Shown one piece after another: positions 1 through 7,417 of a stretch of DNA of 16,305 bases. The DNA is from CAZEDU01 sp964511185 (GTDB lineage: Bacteria > Myxococcota > Myxococcia > Myxococcales > Myxococcaceae), in assembly GCA_964511185.1 (NCBI GenBank), contig CAZEDU010000114.1, positions 1 through 16,305 on the forward strand, given 5' to 3'. Below the pieces are notes generated by a model, which ran no database searches, was not told where the DNA came from, and saw only the letters and a program-made list of their open reading frames with translations. Position numbers and translations under genes: made by a program. Numbering within the stretch: position 1 is the stretch's first letter; every line of letters begins with the position of its first letter.

Positions 1-709
1 CGATGTCCCAGCCCATGATGCGCTCGGTGTCGGGGTAGAACACCGACTGGGTCGCCACCACGCGCGGCGCCGCGCGGTGGGCGCGTCCGGCCCCCGAGAG
101 CACCACCGCGGCCGCGCCGTCGCCGAACAGCCCCGACGCGATGATGTTCGCCACCGAGACGTCTTCGCGCTGCAAGGTGAGCGAGCAGAGCTCGACCGAC
201 AGCAGCACCGCGGTCTCGTCTTCGAACGCGCGCAGGCAGTCCGACGCGCGCGCCAGCCCCGCGGCGCCGGCCACGCAGCCCAAGCCGAAGATGGGCGTGC
301 GCTTCACGCTCGGCTTCAAGCCCAGGCGGTTGACGAGCCGCGCGTCGATGCTCGGCGTGGAGAGCCCGGTGACGGTGACGAAGAAGAGGTGGTCGACCTG
401 GTCGCGCGTCCTGCCCGCGCCCTCCAGCGCCTGGGTCACCGCCTGCGCGCCGAGCTCGGTGGCGACGCGAATCCACGCGTCGTTGCGCTTGGCGAAGGTG
501 TCGAGCGGCGGGTACTCGGCGAGCGGCAGCGCCAGGTGGCGGCCTTCGACCTGCACGCTCTTGTGCAGCAGCTCGAGCCGCTCGGGGTTGAAGTGCTGGG
601 CGTCCCACAGGCCGCGGAACGCCGAGATGAGCGTGGCCTGATCGACGAAGTGGGGCGGCAGCACGCGCGCGACGTGCTCGACGGCGGGCGCTCGGAGAGA
701 AGGCGGCAT
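1..709 (-). CDS. Type III polyketide synthase (chalcone synthase-like), C-terminus cut by window edge
   Basis: I translated 236 residues from the ATG at 709; the rest lies beyond the left edge. The thiolase-fold N-half is plain: TGLSTPSIDARL (about 114-125) and FGLGCVAGAAGL (141-152), which contains the nucleophilic Cys145. GLFGDGAAAVV (193-203) is also typical of the family. Type III synthases are soluble homodimers that extend acyl-CoA starters with malonyl-CoA to make alkylpyrones, resorcinols or phloroglucinols; the product cannot be told from this part. The catalytic His and Asn would be in the missing half. An in-frame TAA at 724-722 makes the ATG at 709 the first possible start. It follows the outer-membrane protein gene by 21 bases, so co-transcription is likely. 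The family is confident; start choice is good but lacks a well-spaced ribosome binding site. Confidence 0.93.
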   Translation of the reverse strand, partial: MPPSLRAPAVEHVARVLPPHFVDQATLISAFRGLWDAQHFNPERLELLHKSVQVEGRHLALPLAEYPPLDTFAKRNDAWIRVATELGAQAVTQALEGAGRTRDQVDHLFFVTVTGLSTPSIDARLVNRLGLKPSVKRTPIFGLGCVAGAAGLARASDCLRAFEDETAVLLSVELCSLTLQREDVSVANIIASGLFGDGAAAVVLSGAGRAHRAAPRVVATQSVFYPDTERIMGWDI

Positions 710-730
710 CGGGCGGCCTGCTTAGCGACG

Positions 731-1930
731 TCACCTCCAGACGCGCAACCCGAAGCCGACGTTCGAGTACCGAGATGCCAAGTCGCAGGCAATCGTCGCG
801 GTCCAATCGTCGACGAGCCGAAAGAGGAACAGGTCCAGCCCGAAGGTCAGGTGCGGCCGCGCGTCCCGGCCGGGGAACGGGCTCGGCTCCAGGTAGCTGC
901 CCGCGCGCAGCCGCAGCCGCCGCACCCACGTCTCGTGCTCGAGGCCCAAGCGCGGGGTGACGAGGAAGCGCGCGCCGACCGGCTCGGGCGCGTCGTTGCG
1001 GGTGAGCACCCCCAGGTGCGTGGCGTTGCCGACCGGCCAGGAGGCGTCGGCCTGCAGCGCGACGGCCATCCGCCCCGGCGGCGCGTCGAAGCCGCGGTCC
1101 GCGTCGGGCACGGGCTCGTCCGGCAAGAGCGTGAGCGGCCCGGTCGGCAGCTGGTTGTAGAACGACGCGCCTTTGCCGACCCGAAACGAGACGCCGAGCG
1201 AAGCGGTGAAGGGCGTGGCGAGCCCCGAGAAGAGCGGGCGCCCTTGCCAGTCGGCCGGCTCACCGCCGCCGCGGTAGGTGCCGTTCACCTCTTGTTTGAC
1301 CGCCGCCCCGACGCGGAACGGCTGGCGCTGCGGCTTGACGAGCACCCCCGCCTGCAGGCTGGTGCCGCTGTACAGCTCGGTGCGCATGCCGGTGGGGAGC
1401 TGGCCTTCGAACGACGCGTTGTTCGACGTGAGCCCCACCCCCAAGACGAGCTGGTCCTTGAAGAGGCCCAGCCCCGCGCCCAAGCCGGTGATCGACTCCG
1501 AGACCCCGAGCGGCTCGGCGCAGGTGGGCTCGAGGCAGAACGAGCGCAGCCGGTTGTGCCCGTACGCGCCCAACCCGACCGGGCCGAACTGCACCAGCAC
1601 CCCGAAGAGCAGCTGGGTCGCGCGGAGCGCCTCGTCGCGCTGGCCGTCGTTGTCGACGTCGCGCCCCAAGCTCGCGGGCGTGAGGAGGTAGCTGAAGGCG
1701 AGGTTCAGGTCCCAGTCGTGGGTGCGGTGGGCGCTGCGGTGCGCGGCCGACGCCACGTTCGAGGTGAAGCCGTCGAGCCCTTCGCCGATGCCGGCGTAGG
1801 CACCCGAGAGCGACACCATGCGGTTCGAGCCCAGCAGGCTCCCGGGGCCCAGGTAGAGCCGCTCGGGGCGCGGCGCCGCCGACGCGGTGAGGCACAGCGC
1901 GAGCGCCGCGGCGACGAGCCCTCTCGACAC
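731..1930 (-). CDS. Predicted outer-membrane beta-barrel protein (PorV/FadL-like), hypothetical
   Basis: The 399-residue product starts at a GTG. A signal peptide is seen at about 1-19 (hydrophobic core, ASA-AP cleavage site). SLSGAYAGIGEGLDGFTSN (about 40-58) resembles the N-terminal hatch region of PorV/UPF0164/FadL-type barrels. The rest alternates glycine-rich amphipathic strands such as LGVGLTSNNASF and LRLRAGSYLEPSP. It probably ends up in the outer membrane; substrate or partner is unknown. It begins 10 bases after the PilZ gene and stops 21 bases before the polyketide synthase gene, so the three look like one transcript. Given the neighbour it could handle a lipid or polyketide product, but that is inference. 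Barrel assignment rests on composition and the N-terminal motif only. Confidence 0.75.
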   Translation of the reverse strand: MSRGLVAAALALCLTASAAPRPERLYLGPGSLLGSNRMVSLSGAYAGIGEGLDGFTSNVASAAHRSAHRTHDWDLNLAFSYLLTPASLGRDVDNDGQRDEALRATQLLFGVLVQFGPVGLGAYGHNRLRSFCLEPTCAEPLGVSESITGLGAGLGLFKDQLVLGVGLTSNNASFEGQLPTGMRTELYSGTSLQAGVLVKPQRQPFRVGAAVKQEVNGTYRGGGEPADWQGRPLFSGLATPFTASLGVSFRVGKGASFYNQLPTGPLTLLPDEPVPDADRGFDAPPGRMAVALQADASWPVGNATHLGVLTRNDAPEPVGARFLVTPRLGLEHETWVRRLRLRAGSYLEPSPFPGRDARPHLTFGLDLFLFRLVDDWTATIACDLASRYSNVGFGLRVWR

Positions 1931-1940
1931 GGTCGGCAGA

Positions 1941-2456
1941 CTAGCTTTGCTTGGCGGCCGGGAGCACCAGCGGTTTTCGCTCCTCGGGCGACTGCATCAC
2001 CCAGGTCGAGAGCAGGTCGACCCACTGCTCCAGCTGCTCGGGCGTCAGCTTCACGCGGCGCGCCGCGGCGTGCCGCTCGGCGAAGGCGCGGAACTGCGGC
2101 AGGCGCGTGAAGTGCGAGAGCACCGCCTCGGCGTCGCCGAAGTACTGCTCGAACTTCACGCCCAGCCCGCCGCGCATCGCGGCTGGATCGGCCACCTCGG
2201 CGCGCACGACGCGGCCGCGCACGCGCACCAGCCTGTCTTGCGGCGGCAGCCGGAGCTCCAGGTCGAGCACCTGACCGGGCTGCAGGAAGAACTCGGTCTC
2301 GATGAACAGGCCGCCGACGCTGATGTTCTTGGTGAGGACCTTCGCTTCCCAGTGGCGCGTGGGGTCCGACCCGATGAACAGCCGGGCCGCCACGCGAACA
2401 TCGGCGCGCGGGTGACGGCGACGAACCGCGTACTGCCCTTGGCTCTTGCTGGACAC
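1941..2456 (-). CDS. PilZ-domain protein, predicted c-di-GMP receptor
   Basis: The product is 171 residues from the GTG at 2456. Both PilZ signatures are present: RRHPR at 13-17 (RxxxR) and NISVGG at 44-49 ([D/N]xSxxG). They are joined to a six-strand-barrel-like region ending near residue 103 (RGGLGVKFEQ), so c-di-GMP binding is predicted. The C-terminal 65 residues look helical (AEAVLSHFTRLPQFRAFAERH, then LTPEQLEQWVDLLSTWVM) and match nothing I know; they may be an output or partner-binding part. The reading frame stays open much further upstream, but that stretch overlaps the lipoprotein gene and lacks protein character. I therefore place the start just before the PilZ domain. No clear ribosome binding site precedes the GTG, so the start is moderately sure. 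Confidence 0.88.
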   Translation of the reverse strand: MSSKSQGQYAVRRRHPRADVRVAARLFIGSDPTRHWEAKVLTKNISVGGLFIETEFFLQPGQVLDLELRLPPQDRLVRVRGRVVRAEVADPAAMRGGLGVKFEQYFGDAEAVLSHFTRLPQFRAFAERHAAARRVKLTPEQLEQWVDLLSTWVMQSPEERKPLVLPAAKQS

Positions 2457-2575
2457 GAGCGTCAGTCTGCCAAACCCGAAGCCCGAGCGGATCAGCGCGG
2501 CCGCCGCGCGAAGGTCGGTCGGTGTGCGTCGATGCGGGCCGCCGTCGTTCCCGCGCGCACTCCCCACGCCGCGCG

Positions 2576-4120
2576 CTATTGATTCTCGAGCGAGATGAAC
2601 AGCAGGCCGTCGCGCCGGTACGAGAGCAGCAGGCGGCCCAAGGCGTCGAAGCCCAGCGCCGGTGCCTGCGCGCGCGCCGCCCCGCCGCGCGGCGAGAAGC
2701 CCAGCTCGGCGGCGACCCAGCTGGCGCCGTTCCACCGGCGAATGAAGATGTCGTTCCCGCTCTCGTAGGCGAGCGCGAGCGCGTTCTGCGCGTCGACCGC
2801 GAGGCTCGGGCGCGCCAGGTGGACGCCGGGGGTCGACCGCGGCGTGCCCACTTCCTCCCAGCTCGCGCCCGACCAGGAGAAGATCTCCACTTGGTTGGGG
2901 GTCAGGTTGTTCACGAACGCGATCACCGGCCGGTCTTGTCGCAGCACCATCGAGAGCTTGCGCGTCGCCGTCGCGGGGTAGCCGTTGAAGCTCCCCGAGA
3001 GGGCGGTCCACTGACTGGGGCCGGCGTTCCAACTGAAGACGCGCGGCATGCCCTTGGCGAGCAGGCTCACGTAGGGCAGCCCCATGGCGTCCACCGCCAG
3101 CGCGACGTCGTCCACGCCGGTCTCGATGCTGGGGCCGAGCTGCACGAAGTCGCCCGTCGTCGCGCGCAGCACCCGCGCGGTGGCCGTGCCGCCGAAGCCC
3201 TGCCGAAGCGCGAGCACGCGGTCGCCGCTGGGCGCGAGCGCCAGCGCGGGCTCGCTGGAGTCGGCTGAAGCGCCGCCGTCGAGCCCCACCGACGGGACGT
3301 TGCCTGCAGGCTGCCAGCCCGCGCCGTCCCAGCGCTTGACGATCACCGTATGGCTCGTCCCGTCGTGCCCGGTGTACGCGACGAGCGGCGCGCCGGCGCC
3401 GTCGATGACCACGCTCGGCCCGTTCGGCTCGCTCAGCGTGGGGCACGTGCCGACGGCGCCCAGCGGCTCCCAACTCTGGCCGTCCCAGCGCGCGGCGAGG
3501 TAGCTGTCGCTGGCGCCCAGCTTCTGCACCCAGGCGACGACCACGCGCCCTTGCGCGTCTTTCGCCGAGGCAAGCTCGGCCACGTCGCTCGAAGCGAGCT
3601 GCGCGCTGGTGAGCCAGCTCGGCACAGTGAACGACCAGCCGCCGTCTTGCGGCTCGAGCGGCTTGCCGGACGCGCTGGTGATGGCGCCCGACAGCTCGGC
3701 CGTGAGCACGCTGGGCGCCGGCATGCGCGGCGACGCGCCGACCCCGAGCACGGTGCCGCCGTCGGTCAGGCTCACCGCGGACAGGCCGAGCGCGCCGCCA
3801 TCCGCCTGCCGAAGGGTCAAAGGCTGCATCGCCAGCGTCGCCAGAGACAGCGGCTCGGAGAACTGCACGCGCACCAGGCCGCGCGCGTCGACCTGCGTGG
3901 CGCCCGGGCCAGGGAAGCGCGCCACCACCTGGAGCAGGCTCCCGCCGTCGGCCGGGGGCTCGCCCGCGTCGACCTCTCCGGCGTCGACCGGCGCTTCACC
4001 CGCGTCGGGCGGCGCTTCGCAGACCTCGCCCGGCTCGCACAGGTACGGGCCATCGAAGGCCAGACACGCGCCGAGCCCAAACGCCAACGTCGTGATGCCG
4101 AGAGCTCCGCGGAAGCGCAC
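2576..4120 (-). CDS. Predicted lipoprotein with Ig-like domain and propeller-like repeats
   Basis: The 514-residue product has a lipoprotein signal (lipobox L-G-A-Cys19). A low-complexity acidic linker of Pro/Asp/Ala/Gly follows at about 35-60. Residues 63-168 resemble the bacterial Ig-like domain usually seen as PxxGATxV...VxFSEPL (here at 70-91). Residues 175-514 carry a spaced Trp motif, WDGQSW (212-217), WDGAGW (264-269), WNAGPSQW (364-371), WSGASW (416-421) and WNGASW (463-468), which suggests a beta-propeller. GAGG at 4130-4127 lies six bases before the GTG, supporting that start. The preceding gene's TGA abuts the GTG directly. It probably sits in the outer membrane or periplasm, perhaps as a sensor or binding subunit for the upstream PEGA protein and kinase. 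No specific function can be assigned. Confidence 0.88.
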   Translation of the reverse strand: MRFRGALGITTLAFGLGACLAFDGPYLCEPGEVCEAPPDAGEAPVDAGEVDAGEPPADGGSLLQVVARFPGPGATQVDARGLVRVQFSEPLSLATLAMQPLTLRQADGGALGLSAVSLTDGGTVLGVGASPRMPAPSVLTAELSGAITSASGKPLEPQDGGWSFTVPSWLTSAQLASSDVAELASAKDAQGRVVVAWVQKLGASDSYLAARWDGQSWEPLGAVGTCPTLSEPNGPSVVIDGAGAPLVAYTGHDGTSHTVIVKRWDGAGWQPAGNVPSVGLDGGASADSSEPALALAPSGDRVLALRQGFGGTATARVLRATTGDFVQLGPSIETGVDDVALAVDAMGLPYVSLLAKGMPRVFSWNAGPSQWTALSGSFNGYPATATRKLSMVLRQDRPVIAFVNNLTPNQVEIFSWSGASWEEVGTPRSTPGVHLARPSLAVDAQNALALAYESGNDIFIRRWNGASWVAAELGFSPRGGAARAQAPALGFDALGRLLLSYRRDGLLFISLENQ

Positions 4121-5089
4121 TCAGAACCTCGCTGACCAGGTGGCCATGGCCCCGCCTGGCGTCGGGAGCACCGCGAGGCCGCCGTCTGACCCGCGCGAGA
4201 CGATCCGGTACACGCCGTAGCCCACGGCGCCGGCGCCCACCGCCACGCCCGCCCAGCCCAGATAGTAGAAGAGCTGCGCCTGGCCCGCCTGGCTGCGGGT
4301 GTACTTGGGTGCGACGGTGGGGTCTTCGCGCGCCTGGGTGAGCGCGCCGTCGACGAGGAAGCCGTTCACCACCCCGGCGGCGCCCGCCACGAGCAAGAGG
4401 CCACCCGCGCTCGCGAGCGCAACGCCGACGGTGTCCACCCCGTCGCCTTCGCGCACCGCCACGCCCGCGTCCGCGCGCTCGCTTCCGTCGTCCGCGTCGT
4501 CGCGGACCGGCTCGGCGACGCGCGACGGCTGCACCCCGGTGAGGTCGAACGACACCTCTTTGCTTTGACGAAAGCGGATGACGACCGTGCGGCGCGTGGC
4601 CTGCCCCGCGTCGGTGCGGACCGACACCTCGTGCCGCCCGACCGGTATCGCCATGCGCAGCGGCGCGGGGCCGAGCGGCTGGCCGTCGATTCGGACCTCC
4701 GCGCCCGGCGGCGTGGTGCTCACGCGCAGCTCGCCCAGGACGTCTTTCCGGACGCTCGCGAGCAGGTCGATCAGGTGCGGGCTCACGCGGGAGGGCTCGA
4801 GCGCGACCTCGGCGTCTTGCTCCAGGGCCTGCCGGAGCGCGGCGCGCGCGGCGGTCTCCTTTTGCAGCGCGCTCAAGCACTGCGCGCGCAGCAGGTGAAG
4901 CTGCGCCTCTCGCTTCGCGCGGTCTTCTTTCTGCACCGCTTGGTCGAGCAGCCCGATCGCCTTCTCGAAGTCGGCGGTCGCCATCGCCCGCTCCGCCTGG
5001 CGCGCGTAGGTCTCGGCGGCGCGGCGCGACTTGCTCGCCCACGCCGGCGCGGAGAGGGCCACGAGCAAGACGAGGACCGTTCGCGTCAC
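4121..5089 (-). CDS. Helical-repeat and PEGA-domain membrane protein
   Basis: The 322-residue product starts at a GTG. There is a signal peptide at 1-18 (AWA cleavage site), then helical TPR-like repeats at about 22-100. These include RAAETYARQAERAMATADFE and HLLRAQCLSALQKETAARAA. A PEGA domain follows at about 119-183: ELRVSTTPPGAEVRIDGQPL, then PVGRHEVSV. After a charged linker (190-217) come two hydrophobic segments (about 219-245 and 272-297), so the PEGA part should face the periplasm. PEGA proteins of this build are common in myxobacteria beside Ser/Thr kinases. The start overlaps the kinase stop as GTGA and the stop abuts the next GTG, which points to a coupled kinase-PEGA-lipoprotein unit. 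Its biochemical role is unknown; binding of protein or cell wall is likely. Confidence 0.88.
   Translation of the reverse strand: MTRTVLVLLVALSAPAWASKSRRAAETYARQAERAMATADFEKAIGLLDQAVQKEDRAKREAQLHLLRAQCLSALQKETAARAALRQALEQDAEVALEPSRVSPHLIDLLASVRKDVLGELRVSTTPPGAEVRIDGQPLGPAPLRMAIPVGRHEVSVRTDAGQATRRTVVIRFRQSKEVSFDLTGVQPSRVAEPVRDDADDGSERADAGVAVREGDGVDTVGVALASAGGLLLVAGAAGVVNGFLVDGALTQAREDPTVAPKYTRSQAGQAQLFYYLGWAGVAVGAGAVGYGVYRIVSRGSDGGLAVLPTPGGAMATWSARF
4127..4130 (-). promoter_or_regulatory. Ribosome binding site of the propeller lipoprotein gene
   Basis: GAGG on the minus strand lies six bases before the GTG at 4120, inside the last codons of the PEGA-protein gene. It settles the choice of GTG as start and fits translational coupling across the TGA/GTG junction. 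Confidence 0.65.
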
Positions 5090-6828
5090 GGGTCCAAGTC
5101 TATCGACAGCGGCTTTCGTTCACCGGGGGAAATGTGGACGACGCGATCGATGAAGCGCCGGTCCTGCGTGACGATGCGGATCTCGTGGCGCCCCGGGCTC
5201 AGCCGAACCACCATCGGCGTCTGGCGCGGCTGGCGCAGCCCGTCGACCTCGACCCAGGCCCACGCCACCTCGCCGTTGCGGCGTGTGACGATCCGCAGCT
5301 CGCCGTCCCCGCTGGGGGGCTCGCGCCGGTTCTCCGCCGCCGGGCGCGGCTTGGACGGGTCGCTTCGGCGCGAGAGCGGCTTGGGCGCGGCGGGCATGGG
5401 CGCCTCGAGCGCGCGGGCGACCACCTCGGCTTGCGGATCGACCGGCGCGGGCTCGGGCTCCGCGCGCGGGGCGGGGGGCTCGACGGGCGCGGCGAGCACG
5501 AGCGCGCCCCGGCTGTTCTTCGCCTTCTCCGGCAGGTCGACCGGCTTTTCGCTCACCGCTTCCTTGATGGCGTCGCGCTGGCTCCAGGCGACCGCGGTCA
5601 CCGCGAGCAGCAGCGCGCCGACCGCCGCGCCGGTCAGAAGCCGCCGGAGGACGCCCGGCCAGGTCGAAGGCTCGCGCGCCGGCGCGGGGGTCGCGGGGCG
5701 CTTCGTCCCGCTCGGCGTCTTCGGCGTGGCGGCCTTGTTCGAGACCTGGGTCGGCGCCGACATCGAGGTGGTCGGTGGCACCGCGGTCAACGGCGACAGC
5801 CGCGTCTCCCCGCCGCCGCTGAAGGTCGGCGGCGGCGTCGGCCAGCGAACGTCGACGCTCGGCGCGGGCGCGGTCTGCGCGCACGCGGCCTGAAACGCGA
5901 GGAAGAGCGCCTCGGCGCTCTGGTAGCGGTCGTCGGGCCGCTTGGCGAGCGCGCGCGAGGTGACGTCGGCGATCGCGGGAGGCAGCTCTTCGCGCAGCTG
6001 GGTCGGATCCGGCGGCGGCTCTTCCTGGTGCGCGCGCATCACCACGAAGTCGCTGTCGCCGGTGAAGGGCGGCGTGCCGGTGAGCATCTCGAACAGCACC
6101 GTGCCCAGCGCGTACAGGTCCGAGCGGTGATCGATCTTCTGCGTGCCGAGGATCTGCTCGGGCGACATGTAGCGCGGCGTGCCGATCATCATCCCCGAGC
6201 GGGTGAGGTTCGAAGACGGGTCGTAGGCCACGCCCAGGTCGAGCAGCGTGACGTGGCCCTGCGGGCTGACGAAGATGTTGCTCGGCTTGATGTCGCGGTG
6301 GACGAAGCCGCGCTCGTGGATGAACGAGAGCGCGCTGCACACCTGCTGCAGAATCGACACCGTGGCGGTGAGCGGCGGCTTGCCGTCGTACTTGCTCAGA
6401 AAGCCCGCCAGCGTGCGGCCCTCGAGCCGCTTCATCACGATGAACGGCACGTCCCCGTGCCGCCCGACCGCGTACACCGGCACCACGTTCGGGTGCTCGA
6501 GCTGCGCCATCAGCCGGGCTTCGCGCTCGAAGCGCGTCACGAAGTCGGGTGAGCTGCACAGCCCGGGCGAGAGCACCTTGATCGCCACGTCGCGCTCGAG
6601 CGCGGTCTCGCGCGCCAAGAACACCGAGCCCATGCCGCCTTCGCCGAGCTTGTCCGACAGCACCCAGCGCCCGTCGAGGACCTCACCCTTGCGCAGCCCG
6701 GTGCTGGGCCGCCGGAGCGCGCGGCTGGCGGCGCCACGCGAAGGCGCGAGCACGCGACCGCAGGCCGCACACCTTTCCTCGCCTGGCTCGTGGGGTTCGC
6801 CGCAGTGGCGACAGGCCTGGTGGGTCAT
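5086..6828 (-). CDS. Membrane Hanks-type Ser/Thr protein kinase with zinc ribbon and PEGA-like sensor tail
   Basis: The 580-residue product opens with a zinc ribbon (Cys6, Cys9, Cys20, Cys23). A kinase domain covers about 55-315: glycine loop LGEGGMGSVF (61-70), Lys84 in VAIKVL, catalytic HRDIKPSN (177-184), DLG in place of DFG (197-199) and GTPRYMSPEQ (216-225). All core catalytic residues are present, so activity is expected. A Pro/Thr/Ala linker leads to one membrane segment (about 397-416). The outside part ends in a PEGA-like module (about 509-580, with VEVDGLRQPR and SPGRHEIRIV). It would phosphorylate cytoplasmic Ser/Thr substrates in response to an envelope signal. The ATG has no clear ribosome binding site. 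The stop overlaps the PEGA-protein start (GTGA). The family is certain; signal and targets are unknown. Confidence 0.97.
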   Translation of the reverse strand: MTHQACRHCGEPHEPGEERCAACGRVLAPSRGAASRALRRPSTGLRKGEVLDGRWVLSDKLGEGGMGSVFLARETALERDVAIKVLSPGLCSSPDFVTRFEREARLMAQLEHPNVVPVYAVGRHGDVPFIVMKRLEGRTLAGFLSKYDGKPPLTATVSILQQVCSALSFIHERGFVHRDIKPSNIFVSPQGHVTLLDLGVAYDPSSNLTRSGMMIGTPRYMSPEQILGTQKIDHRSDLYALGTVLFEMLTGTPPFTGDSDFVVMRAHQEEPPPDPTQLREELPPAIADVTSRALAKRPDDRYQSAEALFLAFQAACAQTAPAPSVDVRWPTPPPTFSGGGETRLSPLTAVPPTTSMSAPTQVSNKAATPKTPSGTKRPATPAPAREPSTWPGVLRRLLTGAAVGALLLAVTAVAWSQRDAIKEAVSEKPVDLPEKAKNSRGALVLAAPVEPPAPRAEPEPAPVDPQAEVVARALEAPMPAAPKPLSRRSDPSKPRPAAENRREPPSGDGELRIVTRRNGEVAWAWVEVDGLRQPRQTPMVVRLSPGRHEIRIVTQDRRFIDRVVHISPGERKPLSIDLDP

Positions 6829-6847
6829 GGGGTTGAAACGCCGAGGA

Positions 6848-6853
6848 TTTATA
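6848..6853 (-). promoter_or_regulatory. Possible -10 element upstream of the kinase gene
   Basis: TATAAA on the minus strand lies 19 bases before the kinase ATG, in an otherwise GC-rich 71-base gap. No good -35 is seen at 16-18 bases. The box is flanked by a short GAGG...CCTC inverted repeat (6843-6857) that could be an operator. Weak evidence. Confidence 0.35.
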
Positions 6854-6899
6854 CCTCAACGACCCCATCGGACACCCGCGCGCGCAGCCCGCGTTCCGC

Positions 6900-7289
6900 T
6901 CAGGCGTCGGCGGGCGTCCGGGCGCGGAAGAAAGTCAACGCGATCGCGCTTGGGCCGCCGGCCTTCCGCTGGCTGGCGCTGGCCGAGACCAACGCCTGGT
7001 AACCCGCGGGAAGCCCTCGCTGAATTCGCTCAGCGGTCTGCTCCGGGGTCTCTCCGCCACGAAGCGAAATGAACACCGATTGCCCATCGACGGTGAGCCG
7101 AATGGTGGACGGCACCGGGCCGTCGTTGCTGACCCGCCCGGTGATGACGAGCCGGTTGCGGCCGACCACCTCGATGAACTGGCTGGGGTCGTTGGCCAGG
7201 CCCAAGGAAACGTGAGGGGGCTCCGCCCGGACTGGGCTCCCACCGAGCTCAACCCGGGGAGATGGAGACTGGATGACGCGTGCCGCCAT
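6900..7289 (-). CDS. Hypothetical protein, 129 residues
   Basis: I do not recognise this protein. The ATG at 7289 is preferred over a GTG nine bases upstream because AGGTG (7300-7296) lies six bases before it and makes a proper ribosome binding site; the GTG falls inside that site. There is no signal peptide or membrane segment. Residues of about 30-100 look like a compact beta-rich domain (FIEVVGRNRLVITGRVSN, then STIRLTVDGQSVFISLRGG). A helix follows, ETPEQTAERIQRGLPAGYQA, a pattern seen in several phage-tail-like and surface beta-domains, which is not enough to assign a function. It stops 71 bases before the kinase gene on the same strand and is divergent from the envelope-protein gene at 7418. 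Confidence 0.72.
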   Translation of the reverse strand: MAARVIQSPSPRVELGGSPVRAEPPHVSLGLANDPSQFIEVVGRNRLVITGRVSNDGPVPSTIRLTVDGQSVFISLRGGETPEQTAERIQRGLPAGYQALVSASASQRKAGGPSAIALTFFRARTPADA

Positions 7290-7295
7290 GCCGGA

Positions 7296-7300
7296 CACCT
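7296..7300 (-). promoter_or_regulatory. Ribosome binding site that decides the 7289 start
   Basis: AGGTG on the minus strand is followed by six bases and then ATG at 7289. The alternative GTG start (7298) lies within this site, so the shorter product is preferred. Confidence 0.6.
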
Positions 7301-7417
7301 ACGGAGAACGAACCCTCGAGGAGAATTCTCGGGGCCGGTTCGGTGAGGGTTGCGGATGCGGGACCTTCGTCCAATCTCGTTGAATTCCTTGCGACAGCTC
7401 CTTAAGCCTGTGGCGCG

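Noticed and set aside
731..738. GGAGGTGA on the minus strand as ribosome binding site of the polyketide synthase
   Set aside because: It lies 21 bases before the ATG at 709, too far, and it is made by the Trp-Arg-stop codons of the gene before it. Probably chance.
77..2110. Very long plus-strand open frame (677 codons)
   Set aside because: Its translation is Arg/Glu/Ala/Gly-rich with no domain. It lies antisense to the polyketide synthase, outer-membrane and PilZ genes, as expected for high-GC shadows.
2490..2515. GC-rich inverted repeat (GCGCGG/CCGCGC) between the lipoprotein and PilZ genes as a terminator
   Set aside because: The stem is only six pairs and no T-run follows on the minus strand. 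Such repeats are common by chance at this G+C content.
2457..3473. Upstream extension of the PilZ frame to about 510 codons
   Set aside because: The added part overlaps the lipoprotein gene in another frame and is Arg-rich nonsense. The PilZ domain begins right after the GTG at 2456.
7321..7387. Two GAATTC-centred palindromes (7321-7330 and about 7382-7387) in the divergent spacer as operators
   Set aside because: They share only the six-base core and have different flanks. No known operator pattern fits.
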